Shown here: piece after piece, positions 24,685 to 33,852 of the stretch
Layout of the letters: every line of letters starts with the position of its first letter
Position numbering within the stretch: position 1 is the stretch's first letter
Program-made: the position numbers and the translations under genes
The notes under the pieces: model-generated
Told to the model about the DNA's origin: nothing
Seen by the model: only the letters and a program-made list of their open reading frames with translations
Databases searched by the model: none
Assembly: GCF_900111005.1 (NCBI RefSeq)
Contig: NZ_FOFV01000025.1
Coordinates: forward strand, 1 to 64,000
Origin: Lentzea albida
GTDB lineage: Bacteria; Actinomycetota; Actinomycetes; Mycobacteriales; Pseudonocardiaceae
DNA length: 64,000 bases
Reading direction: 5' to 3'

Positions 24685-27072
24685 TCAACTGCGTTCCAGG
24701 TTCCCATCCTCTCCACGTCCACGATCGGGTGACTGGTTCAGATCGGTCGGGACGAGTTCCGCGAACGCCTTCCGGTAGGCCGCGCACCGGTGGTAGTCGC
24801 TGTGGGTCTCCACTGTGGACGCGCCCTCCAGGGTCTCGTCCGCGCGGCGGTCGGCGGTACCGCCCGTCCAGCTCTGCACCGGGAAACCGAGGTAGTCGGT
24901 CCGGCGCCACAGGTTCACCCAGTTCGCGCCCAGCAACGACGACAGCCCGCCCTCCTGCGGCTCGCCCGGCGGCCGCCACCACGGGTCGAGGCTGAAGAAC
25001 GTGCCCGCGCGCACCTGCGGGGTGCCGAGCACCGGCGGCCCGAGCAGCTCGGGGAAGATCCGCCCGAAGTAGGGCCGCAGCTGCACGCCGTACGTCAGCA
25101 GCCGCACGCGCCCCAGATCCTCCGGCGGCAACGCGTAGATGGCCGCCACGGCGAGCACCGCGCCGAGGCTGTGCGCCGAGAGCACCACGCGGTTCTCCGG
25201 CGACTGCGCCAGCCACGAGTGGGTGTGCTCGGCGAGTTCCGGCACCGCGCGCTCCGCGTAGCAGGGCGGCGCGAACGGGTGCGCCGCGCGCGGCAGGAAG
25301 CACATCAGGTCCCACACCAGCCCGAGCGGCCGGCGGTTGGTGAGCGTGCCGGCCCCGATGAACGCCCCGACCACCGCCACTCCCACGAGACCGATGACCC
25401 AGTTGCTCCCGTTCACCACCCACGTGATGTTCGACCACCGGGCCCACGCGGGCGACGCGAAGGAGAGGTAACACGTCAGCACGAGAGCGAGCACGCTGAT
25501 CGTCGACAGCACGCCGACGACGTTCTCGGCGCGGTGGGCCACGGCGGCGAGGTGCCGCGCCCGCACCACCGACGACGTGCCCTCACCGTCGAACGGCGAC
25601 GGCCTCTTCCAGCGGGCCATGAAGAATCCGGCGTGCACCAACAAGAACACCAGCAGCAGGACCGCGACACAGGCGAAGGTCGCGCCGAACCACAGGTAGA
25701 ACGACGACGCCCGCAGCCCCGCGCCGACCCAGCCGCGGAACGTCAGCACCAGCACGGTCGACAACGTCACCGACGCCGTCAGCGACAGCCCGAGCAGCAC
25801 ACCGGGTCCCGCGCCGTGCCACGCCTGCCACCCGTCGCCCTTCCGCGGCCACGCCCTCCACAGGAAGGCGCCACCCACCAGGACAACGCCGATCCACGCC
25901 CACGAGGACCAGTGCCCCGCAACCATGAACGCGGCGAACAGCACCACGAACACGAGCGGGCCCTTCTTGTCGTTGCGCCGCCACGACCACGCCGCCAGCG
26001 TCGACCCGAGCAACGCCGCGGTGACGACCGGCGGCCCCCACTGCACGAGCAGCAGCGGACCGTCGAACGCGGGCGCGAGGACGTAGATCCCGGCCAGGTG
26101 CGCGGCCAGCACGAGTGCCGCCGCCACCACCAGCCAGCGCGACCACGGACCGTTCCCGACCGACTGCGGCACGTCCGGTCCGTCCGCCGCCGTCACGACC
26201 ACCCGCGCGACGACGACGGCGAGCACCGCGGCAGCGGCGACGGTGACGCCGAAGAAGAAGGTCTGCGGCACCTGGACGCTCGTCACCAGCGCCACCACCG
26301 AGAACCCCGCCGCGAGGTGCAGCCGGGTGAGCCGGCCGACCCGCGAGTCGCCCTGCCACATCGACGACCGGCCGAGCATCACCCCGTCATGGCGTTCCGG
26401 CGTGCTCTGCGCCGCCTCGTACCTGCTGCGGGACAACGAGGTGAGCGCCACCAGACCGAGGAGCAGCAGCACCGGCACGACGGAGGCGACGAGCACCCGG
26501 ACGTGCCGCGGCGGGTCCCCGAGCACGTCGAGGAACTCGGGCAGCCGCCGGCAGTTCGCCGCGGGCAGCGAGCACTGGACCGCGTAGACGTCGATCGCGA
26601 CCTCGCACACGGCGAGCACGAGCAGCAACGTGAGCCCCAGCCCGAACAGGCGCGTGCTGGCCGCGCCGCGCCCGGAGTTCCACCACACCTTCTGCGGCTT
26701 GTCCGGCGACGCGTCGACGGGCAGTTTCCGGGACCAGTAGGCGACGTTCGCGAGCCCGAACGGCAGCAGCAGCGCCCATCCGATGCGGCCCAGCAGGTTC
26801 ACGGCCCTGGACGGAACCCCGCTGCCGCCGATCCCCGGACTGCTGCGCGCCATCCCGCCCCACGAGTAGGCCTCCCGCCGCACGCCGGGCGGGGCCTGAC
26901 CGGGGTGTCCCTGGGGCAGCGCGGCCACCCGGTCCGGTTTCGTCTCCCAGAAGCTGCCGAGCTTGTCGCAGCCGCTGAACCGCTCGACGTCGTCCGGTGA
27001 CAGGGCCAGCATCGCGTGCGGGGGCGTGTTGTTCACCCCGTGGATGCGCAGTTCGAGGACACGTGGACTCAT
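24685..27072 (-). CDS. Multi-TM membrane protein with alpha/beta-hydrolase (lipase-like) domain
   Basis: A 795-residue protein. The N-terminal VLELRIHGVNNT resembles the first strand and oxyanion region of a serine hydrolase. About ten hydrophobic helices follow (residues about 95-590), and a C-terminal soluble part carries VVLSAHSLGAVLAVAA, a nucleophile-elbow variant (S-A-H-S-L-G), then LTYGVQLRPYFGRIFPELLG. The hydrolase fold therefore looks interrupted by the membrane block. Probable role: membrane lipid or ester turnover at the inner leaflet (inference). ATG 27072 has GGGAGG seven bases upstream. Likely co-transcribed with the SOD-like gene. Confidence 0.78.
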   Translation of the reverse strand: MSPRVLELRIHGVNNTPPHAMLALSPDDVERFSGCDKLGSFWETKPDRVAALPQGHPGQAPPGVRREAYSWGGMARSSPGIGGSGVPSRAVNLLGRIGWALLLPFGLANVAYWSRKLPVDASPDKPQKVWWNSGRGAASTRLFGLGLTLLLVLAVCEVAIDVYAVQCSLPAANCRRLPEFLDVLGDPPRHVRVLVASVVPVLLLLGLVALTSLSRSRYEAAQSTPERHDGVMLGRSSMWQGDSRVGRLTRLHLAAGFSVVALVTSVQVPQTFFFGVTVAAAAVLAVVVARVVVTAADGPDVPQSVGNGPWSRWLVVAAALVLAAHLAGIYVLAPAFDGPLLLVQWGPPVVTAALLGSTLAAWSWRRNDKKGPLVFVVLFAAFMVAGHWSSWAWIGVVLVGGAFLWRAWPRKGDGWQAWHGAGPGVLLGLSLTASVTLSTVLVLTFRGWVGAGLRASSFYLWFGATFACVAVLLLVFLLVHAGFFMARWKRPSPFDGEGTSSVVRARHLAAVAHRAENVVGVLSTISVLALVLTCYLSFASPAWARWSNITWVVNGSNWVIGLVGVAVVGAFIGAGTLTNRRPLGLVWDLMCFLPRAAHPFAPPCYAERAVPELAEHTHSWLAQSPENRVVLSAHSLGAVLAVAAIYALPPEDLGRVRLLTYGVQLRPYFGRIFPELLGPPVLGTPQVRAGTFFSLDPWWRPPGEPQEGGLSSLLGANWVNLWRRTDYLGFPVQSWTGGTADRRADETLEGASTVETHSDYHRCAAYRKAFAELVPTDLNQSPDRGRGEDGNLERS

Positions 27073-27088
27073 GGCGCGCCTCCCTCTA

Positions 27089-27120
27089 CTCCAGTTGTCG
27101 TCCCGGGAACTGCTCCAGTT
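27089..27120. promoter_or_regulatory. Direct repeats in divergent promoter region
   Basis: CTCCAGTT occurs at 27089-27096 and 27113-27120, 24 bp apart, in the 119-bp spacer between the divergent hydrolase and S41 genes. It could be a tandem regulator site; no matching regulator is adjacent. Confidence 0.3.
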
Positions 27121-27191
27121 AGCGGCCGAACGGGTGAAAAAGGTGTATCCAGACGGCCTCGGAAGCCTCTACTGAGCAAGGAGGCCCCACC

Positions 27192-29069
27192 ATGACCGCA
27201 ACCGCTCACCCGAACATCGCGAACTCCGTCGGACTCGCCGAGTTCCTCGCCACCGCGGGCACGCTCACCCTGGCGCAGCGCAAGCTCATCGTCGACCAGG
27301 CGTTGATCCTGCTGGAGCAGAACTACGCGCACCTGCCTCTGAAAGTCGCCATGCACGCCGTGAACCCCGTGCAGCGACTCAGAGTTCTCAGAGCGAGACT
27401 CGAACGGCAGACCGACGCGACGGCCGAGGCCGAGTGGCAGTTCCACCGCGAGCTGTCGAGCACCTTCCACTCGGTGCGCGACCTGCACACGAACTACCTG
27501 CTGCCCGCGCCGTTCGCCGGCAAGATCGCCTTCCTGCCGTTCCAGCTGGAGCGCTGCTTCGCGCAGGACGGCACCGAGCAGTACCTCGTCGCCCGCACGG
27601 TCGCCGGCTTCACCGGCCTGGCGGTCGGCGCCGAGGTGACGCACTGGAACGGCACGCCGATCGCCCGTGCCGTCGCGCTGAACGGCGCGGTCTTCGCGGG
27701 CAGCAACACCGCCGCGAACCTCGCCCGCGGCCTCGAGTCGCTCACGTTGCGCCCCTTGGTGATCCAGCTCCCGCCCGACGAGGACTGGGTCGTCGTCAGC
27801 TACCGCACCGAGGCGGGCGCCGCGGAGGAGATCCGCGTCGACTGGCAGGTCACCGAGAACCTGCCACCGATGACGGACGTGGATTCTCTGTCACCGGCCG
27901 CGGCCGCCCAGGGCGTCGACCTCGACTCGGACGAGAAGGCGCGCGCCAAGAAGTTGTTGCACGCGCCCAAAGTCGTGCAGGCAGAGGCCGCGGGCGGCGC
28001 GGTCGCGATGGCCGCGCAGGACGTCGCGACGACGATGCCCGGCGTGTTCCGGGCGCGTCCCGTCACCACGCCGTCCGGCACGTTCGGGCACCTGCGGATC
28101 TTCACCTTCAGCGTCGACGACCCGGAGGCGTTCCTCGCCGAGTTCGTCCGGCTCGCGAACCTGTTGCCGCAGAACGGACTCATCGTCGACGTCCGCGACA
28201 ACGGCGGCGGCCACATCTTCGCCTCGGAGTTCCTGCTCCAGACGATGACGCCGAAGCGGATCGCGCCGGAACCCGTGCAGTTCCTGAGCACGCCGCTCAA
28301 CCTGAGGATCTGCCGCCGCCACGCGGAGGACCCGACCGGCCAGATCGACCTCGGCCCGTGGTTCCCGTCGCTCGACAGCTCGACCGAGACGGGCCAGGCG
28401 TTCTCCTGCTCGCACACCATCACGCCGGTCGACGGCGCGAACGCCGTGGGCCAGACCTACCACGGCCCGGTCGTGCTGATCACCGACGCGCGCTGCTACT
28501 CGGCCACGGACATCTTCGCCGCGGGCTGGGCCGACCACGAACTGGGCCCCATCCTCGGCGTGGACGACAACACCGGCGCGGGTGGCGCGAACGTGTGGAC
28601 GCACGGACTGCTGGCGACCCTGCTGAAGATCCCGGCGCCGGTGGACCCGGAGTCGCCGTACCGGCCGTTGCCCAACAAGGCGAACATGCGCGTGTCGATC
28701 CGCCGCACGTTGCGCGTCGGCAAGCTCGCGGGCACGCCCGTGGAGGACCTCGGCGTGCGTCCGACGCACCAGCACAAGACCACGCGCGCGGATCTCCTGC
28801 AGGGCAACGTGGACCTGCTCGCACGGGCGGGGGAGTTGTTGGAGGAGCTGCCGGTGCGGCGGCTCGGGGTGGCGGTCGCGGGCACGACCGTCTCACTGGA
28901 CACCGTGAACCTCGACCGGGTGGACGTCTACGTCGACGGCCGCCCGGCGACCTCGCTGGACGTGACCGACGGCGCGCACACCGCGACGTTGACCGCGACC
29001 GGGCGCGAGGTGCGCGTCGAGGGGTTCGCGGACGGGCAGCTGGTGGCCGCGCGCAAGGTCGCCAGTTGA
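27192..29069 (+). CDS. S41 family (C-terminal processing-type) peptidase
   Basis: A 625-residue protein with the S41 core: IVDVRDNGGGHIFASEFLLQ at about 330-350, then Ser437 in CYSATDIFAAGWADHELGPILG as likely nucleophile and GVDDNTGAGGAN. The N-terminal 200 residues have a helical part and a PDZ-like stretch (GLAVGAEVTHWNGTPI). No signal peptide is visible, so it may act in the cytoplasm, unlike CtpA. A C-terminal beta region (about 535-625) follows the core. ATG 27192 follows AAGGAGG. No dedicated neighbour; a terminator hairpin closes it. Confidence 0.87.
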   Translation: MTATAHPNIANSVGLAEFLATAGTLTLAQRKLIVDQALILLEQNYAHLPLKVAMHAVNPVQRLRVLRARLERQTDATAEAEWQFHRELSSTFHSVRDLHTNYLLPAPFAGKIAFLPFQLERCFAQDGTEQYLVARTVAGFTGLAVGAEVTHWNGTPIARAVALNGAVFAGSNTAANLARGLESLTLRPLVIQLPPDEDWVVVSYRTEAGAAEEIRVDWQVTENLPPMTDVDSLSPAAAAQGVDLDSDEKARAKKLLHAPKVVQAEAAGGAVAMAAQDVATTMPGVFRARPVTTPSGTFGHLRIFTFSVDDPEAFLAEFVRLANLLPQNGLIVDVRDNGGGHIFASEFLLQTMTPKRIAPEPVQFLSTPLNLRICRRHAEDPTGQIDLGPWFPSLDSSTETGQAFSCSHTITPVDGANAVGQTYHGPVVLITDARCYSATDIFAAGWADHELGPILGVDDNTGAGGANVWTHGLLATLLKIPAPVDPESPYRPLPNKANMRVSIRRTLRVGKLAGTPVEDLGVRPTHQHKTTRADLLQGNVDLLARAGELLEELPVRRLGVAVAGTTVSLDTVNLDRVDVYVDGRPATSLDVTDGAHTATLTATGREVRVEGFADGQLVAARKVAS

Positions 29070-29074
29070 TCGGG

Positions 29075-29111
29075 CGGGCGCTTCCGGTGACTCCATGGCC
29101 GGAAGCGCCCG
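29075..29111. terminator. Bidirectional terminator hairpin
   Basis: Perfect 13-bp stem (29075-29087 with 29099-29111) with an 11-base loop, five bases after the S41 stop and 12 bp from the convergent secreted-protein stop. Confidence 0.83.
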
Positions 29112-29123
29112 CACCCTCAGCCC

Positions 29124-29696
29124 CTACCGCGTGAAGGTGTACGCGCGGTCGGCGGCGATGGCCGCCACCTGGGCCTTGGTGTCCGGAGCCCAGCTCTGCG
29201 CCCAGACGACCTCACCGTTGCGGCGGAAGTTCCACGCGATGGTGATGCCGTACTGGGTGTTCTCGGTGAACACGGTCACGCCGCCCTTGTGGTCGCTGAC
29301 CTGGCCGGTGCAGGTGTCCCGCTCGCAGAGTTGCTTCGGTGAGTCCGTGAAGAAGCCCGGCGCGTTGACCTGCGTGAACACCTCGGTGTCCTGGCCGCGG
29401 TAGGTGAGCCTGGTCCAGCTGGTCAGGTACTGCTGACCGTCCTCGATCCTGCCGGCCGACTCGCCGCCCCACTGCCCGTGCACGACGTTCTGGGCGCCGC
29501 GGAAGAGCCGCGGGAACGTCTGCTCCTGGCGGTCGGTGAACTCCGCCGCCTGCTCCTGCAGCTCCGCCTTGGTCTTGTGGACCGGCGTGACGTCCTTCGG
29601 CGGCCACGTCAGGTCCGCGGACGCCGACGCCGTACCCGTGATCCCGATGAGTGCCAGGCCCGTCAGGGCAGCCGCCATCACCTTGAGCATGCGCAT
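29124..29696 (-). CDS. Secreted protein of unknown function
   Basis: A 190-residue protein with a Sec signal peptide (MRMLKVMAAALTGLALIGITGTASASA, cleavage near 27). The mature part is about 160 residues with many Trp and Tyr and a single pair of Cys (CERDTC) likely forming a disulfide loop. It does not match a family I recognise. The repeated strand pattern (LTSWTRLTYRGQDTEVF, ITIAWNFRRNGEVVWAQSW) suggests a beta fold. It lies downstream of a LuxR-type regulator gene on the same strand, with 75 bp between. Confidence 0.7.
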   Translation of the reverse strand: MRMLKVMAAALTGLALIGITGTASASADLTWPPKDVTPVHKTKAELQEQAAEFTDRQEQTFPRLFRGAQNVVHGQWGGESAGRIEDGQQYLTSWTRLTYRGQDTEVFTQVNAPGFFTDSPKQLCERDTCTGQVSDHKGGVTVFTENTQYGITIAWNFRRNGEVVWAQSWAPDTKAQVAAIAADRAYTFTR

Positions 29697-29771
29697 TTTT
29701 TGAATCCCCCTGGGTGAGTACTTGCTTGCTGTGGGTAAGACGCCACAAGATCACCCGGGGTTGCATGCCGC

Positions 29772-30716
29772 CTAGAGCCAGCCTCGCCGCATCGCCTGGA
29801 CGCCGGCCTGGAACCGCGTCTGCGCCCCGCACCGGTCCATCAGCTGCCGCACCCGCCGCTGCACCGTCCGCGGCGCGAGCCCGAGCTGCCGCGCGATCGA
29901 CTCGTCGGTGAGCCCGGCGGCCAGCAGCCCCAGCAGGTTCGGGTCGACGTCGGCCGCGGCCGCGTAGATGCCCCCCGGGCTGAACGGGATCCCCTTGTCC
30001 CAGTACAGCTCGAACGTCGACCGCAGCACGTCGAGCAACGCGGACGGGCGGATCAGCAGCACCTTGTCGACCACGTCGCCGTTGACGACGGGGAGCACGG
30101 CCGCGTGCGTGTCGATCACCGCGAGCTTGAACGGCAGCGTCGGCGTGACGCGGGCGCGTTCGCCGGCCGCGACCAGTTCGATGATCTCCGTGACCCTGCC
30201 GGGGATGTCGACGGCCGAGCGGTCGTAGACGACGCGCCACTGCACGTCCCGTTCGCGCGTCTCGTCCTCGAGCGCGACGTGCTGGCCCAGCGGCGTCACG
30301 TACGGCGGCTGGTCGAGCACGCAGACCTCGTCGCGGGCGCCGCGCAGCAGGGCGTGCCACAGCTCGCGGACGGCGTCCACACCGGACACCACCTCGACGA
30401 ACGCGTTGTCCGCCAGCTCCTCGCCGCGGTTGCGCAGGTACAGCTCCATCAGCGGGCCGACGTCCGCGCGGGCTCGGCGGTTCTGCTCCTCGCGGGCCGC
30501 GATCAGCGCCTCCACGGCCAGGTCGGGCGCGACGGCCTGCCACACGTCCCCTGGCAGGTGCCGGACCAGGCCGAACTCCCGCATCCGCTCCAGCAGCGAG
30601 GCGTTGACGCCGATTTCGTCCGTCGTGCGGCTTCCGCCCGTTACCAGGAGCTCGTAAACGGCGGTGAGCTCCGGTGCGACGCCCAAGTGTCCGAACACGG
30701 CCACATTGTGCGCCAT
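29772..30716 (-). CDS. HTH regulator, TrmB-like sensor plus LuxR-type C terminus
   Basis: A 314-residue regulator. An N-terminal winged-helix (LGVAPELTAVYELLVTGGSRTTDEIGV) and a central TrmB-like/phospholipase-D-fold domain (about 110-240) precede a C-terminal HTH (LLGLLAAGLTDESIARQLGLAPRTVQRRVRQLMDRCGA). This layout occurs in many Streptomyces and Pseudonocardiaceae regulators near protease genes. It is divergent from the subtilisin gene, and a 16-bp palindrome lies 15 bp upstream of its start, so control of itself and the protease is likely. Confidence 0.87.
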   Translation of the reverse strand: MAHNVAVFGHLGVAPELTAVYELLVTGGSRTTDEIGVNASLLERMREFGLVRHLPGDVWQAVAPDLAVEALIAAREEQNRRARADVGPLMELYLRNRGEELADNAFVEVVSGVDAVRELWHALLRGARDEVCVLDQPPYVTPLGQHVALEDETRERDVQWRVVYDRSAVDIPGRVTEIIELVAAGERARVTPTLPFKLAVIDTHAAVLPVVNGDVVDKVLLIRPSALLDVLRSTFELYWDKGIPFSPGGIYAAAADVDPNLLGLLAAGLTDESIARQLGLAPRTVQRRVRQLMDRCGAQTRFQAGVQAMRRGWL

Positions 30717-30731
30717 TCAGCGCAACACCCG

Positions 30732-30747
30732 TGTCGTGAACACGACA
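30732..30747. promoter_or_regulatory. Putative operator of the TrmB/LuxR-type regulator
   Basis: Perfect inverted repeat TGTCGTG-AA-CACGACA, 15 bp before the regulator start and 133 bp before the subtilisin GTG. A second small repeat, ACCTG/CAGGT (30772-30776 with 30783-30787), lies closer to the protease. Confidence 0.55.
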
Positions 30748-30880
30748 GTGTCGGAAATCGGACTCCGCTAGACCTGTTTTCGCAGGTGTGACCCGACTTA
30801 CGGTCCCTCCACCTCCGCAGCCGGTTCAGAACCCTGACGCCCTCAACGGCACGCGAAGGCCCTGCGTGGAAGGACCTCAC

Positions 30881-32677
30881 GTGAACAAGATGCGACGCAC
30901 GAGTGTGTGCGCCGCGGCAGTTTCCGCCGCCGTGCTCAGCGTTGTCGCCCCCTCGGCGACCGCTGCCCCCGCCCAGATCCAGTCCCAGCCGGACTCGACC
31001 CAGGTGAACCGCCCCTTCGAGCGGCTGATCGTCGGCTACAAGCCCGGCACCGCCGAGGCCTCGTCCGACACCGCTGCCTCGGACGACGCCCGCAAGAAGG
31101 GCAAGTCGCTGCACCGCCGCACGGCGAGTGGCGCTGTCGTCGTCGACCTCGGCTCGAAGACCACGAACGCCGACAGCACCATCCAGGCGTTCAAGAACGA
31201 CCCGAAGGTCGCCTACGTCGAGCCGGACCTGCTGATGCAGCCGTTCGCCGACCCGAACGACACCGAGTACTCCAGGCAGTGGGACCTCTTCGAGGCCACC
31301 GCGGGCATGAACGTGCCCGGCGCCTGGTCCAGCACCACCGGCGCGGGCGTCACCGTCGCCGTGATCGACACCGGGTACGTCGCGCACAGCGACCTGGCGA
31401 GCAAGGTCGTCGCGGGGTACGACTTCGTTTCGGACTCGGCGCGCGCTCGGGACAACAACGGCCGTGACTCGAACCCGGCCGACGAGGGCGACTGGGTCGC
31501 CCGCGGCGAGTGCGGCACCGACGCCAACGGCAACCCGGTTCCGGCCGCCGACCAGGGCTCGTCCTGGCACGGCACGCACGTCGCCGGCACCATCGCCGCG
31601 GCCACGAACAACAGCAAGGGCATCGCGGGCATCGCCTACGACGCGAAGATCCAGCCCCTGCGCGTCCTCGCCAAGTGCGGCGGCGCCACCTCGGACATCG
31701 CCGACGCGATCACCTGGGCCTCCGGCGGCACGGTGAGCGGCGTGCCCGCGAACCAGAACGTCGCCAAGGTCATCAACATGTCCCTGGGCGGCCAGTCCTC
31801 CTGCTCCACGACGTACCAGAACGCGATCAACGGCGCCATCAACCGCGGCACCACGGTCGTCGTCGCGGCGGGCAACTCCAACATGAACGTCGCGAACTTC
31901 ACCCCGGCCAACTGCAACGGCGTCATCACCGTCGCGGCCTCCTCTCGTGAGGGCAACAAGGCGTTCTACTCGAACTTCGGCACCCGCATCGACATCGCGG
32001 CCCCCGGCGGCGAGACCCGCCGAGGCACCGACACCCCCGGCACCATCACCACGCCGGAGAACGGCATCTGGTCGACGCTGAACGCCGGCACCACCACCCC
32101 CGGCGCCGAGAACTACAAGCCCTACCAGGGCACCTCGATGGCGGCCCCGCACATCGCGGGCCTCGCGGCACTGCTCGTCGCCAAGAAGCCGTCGCTCACC
32201 CCGGCCGAGGTCAAGGACCTGATCAAGACCAACGCCCGCACCTTCCCCGGCACCTGCTCGGGCGGCTGCGGCGCGGGCCTCGCGGACGCCACCAAGACCG
32301 TGAACGCCGTCGACACCACCCCGCCGCCCTCCGGCGGCCTGGAGAACACGACCGACGTGGCCATCCCGGACCGCGGCACCGCCGTCACGTCCTCCATCAA
32401 CTCCACGGTGACGGGCAACGCCTCCGCCACCACCAAGGTCGGCGTGGACATCGTCCACACCTACCGCGGCGACCTGGTGATCGACCTGGTCGCGCCGGAC
32501 GGCACCGCCTACCGGCTGAAGAACTCGTCCTCTTCGGACAGTGCCGACAACGTGGTGGCGACCTACACGGTCAACGCCTCGTCCGAGGTCGCGGCGGGCA
32601 CGTGGAAGCTGCGGGTCCAGGACGTGTACTCCGGTGACACCGGGTACATCAACGCCTGGAACCTGACCCTGCGATAG
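30881..32677 (+). CDS. Secreted S8 subtilisin-like serine protease with P-domain
   Basis: A 598-residue preproprotein. Sec signal 1-29 (cleavage after SATAA), propeptide (about 45-125, with RLIVGYKPG), catalytic domain with Asp163 (AVIDTGY), His233 (SWHGTHVAG), oxyanion Asn (AAGNSN) and Ser419 (GTSMAAPHIAG), and a C-terminal proprotein-convertase P-domain (about 490-598, LVAPDGTAYRL...GTWKLRVQD). All catalytic residues are present. GTG 30881 follows AAGGA at a good distance; upstream in-frame codons have no signal peptide. Likely regulated by the divergent HTH gene, and closed by a terminator. Confidence 0.95.
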   Translation: MNKMRRTSVCAAAVSAAVLSVVAPSATAAPAQIQSQPDSTQVNRPFERLIVGYKPGTAEASSDTAASDDARKKGKSLHRRTASGAVVVDLGSKTTNADSTIQAFKNDPKVAYVEPDLLMQPFADPNDTEYSRQWDLFEATAGMNVPGAWSSTTGAGVTVAVIDTGYVAHSDLASKVVAGYDFVSDSARARDNNGRDSNPADEGDWVARGECGTDANGNPVPAADQGSSWHGTHVAGTIAAATNNSKGIAGIAYDAKIQPLRVLAKCGGATSDIADAITWASGGTVSGVPANQNVAKVINMSLGGQSSCSTTYQNAINGAINRGTTVVVAAGNSNMNVANFTPANCNGVITVAASSREGNKAFYSNFGTRIDIAAPGGETRRGTDTPGTITTPENGIWSTLNAGTTTPGAENYKPYQGTSMAAPHIAGLAALLVAKKPSLTPAEVKDLIKTNARTFPGTCSGGCGAGLADATKTVNAVDTTPPPSGGLENTTDVAIPDRGTAVTSSINSTVTGNASATTKVGVDIVHTYRGDLVIDLVAPDGTAYRLKNSSSSDSADNVVATYTVNASSEVAAGTWKLRVQDVYSGDTGYINAWNLTLR

Positions 32678-32696
32678 CTCCACGAGTTCGCCGAGG

Positions 32697-32733
32697 GGCG
32701 GCGCCTCCCAGCCTGTACTGGGGGAGCGCCGCC
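32697..32733 (+). terminator. Terminator after the subtilisin gene
   Basis: GGCGGCGCCTCCCAG (32697-32711) pairs with CTGGGGGAGCGCCGCC (32718-32733) with one bulge, followed by CTTTC. It begins 19 bp after the stop codon. Confidence 0.7.
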
Positions 32734-32829
32734 CTTTCACGTGCGGCGCGAACTGCCCAAGGGCTGCCGGGGGCGAGAAGCCCCTCGCACGACAGGGCGA
32801 CGGCGGAGCGGAGACACCTGCTGCCAGCG

Positions 32830-32924
32830 GCAATGCCGAAGGCGAGGCGTCCCTCTGCGCTGAACGGCCAATGGTGAAGCCGAGGCACCCTGCCGCCAAC
32901 CGCAATGCCGCAGGCGAGGCGTCC
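32830..32924. repeat. Direct repeats in a 370-bp gene-free stretch
   Basis: The stretch 32678-33047 has no supportable gene. It holds the subtilisin terminator and two near-identical 23-bp copies (32830-32852 and 32902-32924, with core GCCGAAGGCGAGGC or GCCGCAGGCGAGGC) plus a decayed third at about 32871-32888. This looks like a small dispersed intergenic repeat family. Confidence 0.6.
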
Positions 32925-33047
32925 TTACCTTCGCCTGCCCGGGACGCGGACACGACAGCCGCCCACCCCGCTGGAACCGGCACCAGCCGGCACAACCCGA
33001 CCCGCGTAGGCGAATAACCCCACCCGCCCACGGGTAACGTCAAAACC

Positions 33048-33797
33048 ATGGCCACACTGGTGACGTTCCACGCCCACCCCGACGACGAGTGCATCGTGAC
33101 CGGCGGCGTGATGCGCAAGGCGTTCGAAGAGGGGCACCGGGTCGTGCTCGTCGTCGCGACGCGCGGCGAGGCCGGCGAGGTCCCGGACTTCCTGGACGAG
33201 GGCGAAGAACTCTGGCAGCGCCGCGTCGTCGAGACGCACGCGGCAGCGGACCTGCTGGGCGTGGCGCGCGTGGAGTTCCTGGGGTACCGCGATTCCGGGA
33301 TGATGGGCGACGAGCTCAACGACCAGCCCGGCTCGTTCTGGACCGCGGACGTCGAGGAGGCGGCCCAGAAGCTCGCGGCGATCCTCGTCGACGAGGATGC
33401 GAAGGTGCTCACCACGTACGACAGCTTCGGCGGCTACGGTCACCCCGACCACATCCAGACGCACCGCGTGGGCATGCGCGCCGCGGAGATCGCGGGCACG
33501 CCGGCCGTCTACCAGGCGCTGGTGCGGGAGTCGGCGTTCCGCGAGGCGTTCCGGCGGGCGAACATCGAGGAGCCGCCGCCGCTGGGTGAGGGTGCGGTGC
33601 CGGAGTCGGAGATCAACGTCGGTGTCGACGTCTCGAAGTACCTGGAGGTGAAGCGGCAGGCGATGCGGGCGCACGCCTCGCAGATCCCCGAGCAGTCGTT
33701 CTTCCTGTCGCTCGACGAACCCACGTTCGCGCACGCGTTCGCCACGGAGTGGTTCATCCGCGAGGGACACGAGCCCGCGACCGCGATGGACCTCTAG
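33048..33797 (+). CDS. PIG-L family deacetylase (MshB/Mca-like)
   Basis: A 249-residue zinc deacetylase with AHPDDE (9-14) and the downstream GHPDH (about 131-135), which supply the Asp and His metal ligands and the catalytic base. The family includes MshB and Mca of mycothiol metabolism; this one (short, no Mca-type extension) could deacetylate a GlcNAc-type substrate. There is no mycothiol gene next to it. ATG 33048 gives the family's typical first strand (TLVTFHAHPDDE). Flanked by a strong terminator. Confidence 0.9.
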   Translation: MATLVTFHAHPDDECIVTGGVMRKAFEEGHRVVLVVATRGEAGEVPDFLDEGEELWQRRVVETHAAADLLGVARVEFLGYRDSGMMGDELNDQPGSFWTADVEEAAQKLAAILVDEDAKVLTTYDSFGGYGHPDHIQTHRVGMRAAEIAGTPAVYQALVRESAFREAFRRANIEEPPPLGEGAVPESEINVGVDVSKYLEVKRQAMRAHASQIPEQSFFLSLDEPTFAHAFATEWFIREGHEPATAMDL

Positions 33798-33805
33798 AAA
33801 CGAAA

Positions 33806-33835
33806 GCGGGGCGGTCCTCGGAAGGACCGCCCCGC
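33806..33835. terminator. Strong bidirectional terminator
   Basis: Perfect 13-bp stem (33806-33818 with 33823-33835) and a CGGA tetraloop, nine bp after the deacetylase stop. It sits between convergent genes and is flanked by CGAAA/TTCG. Confidence 0.88.
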
Positions 33836-33852
33836 TTCGTGGTTCAGCTAGT

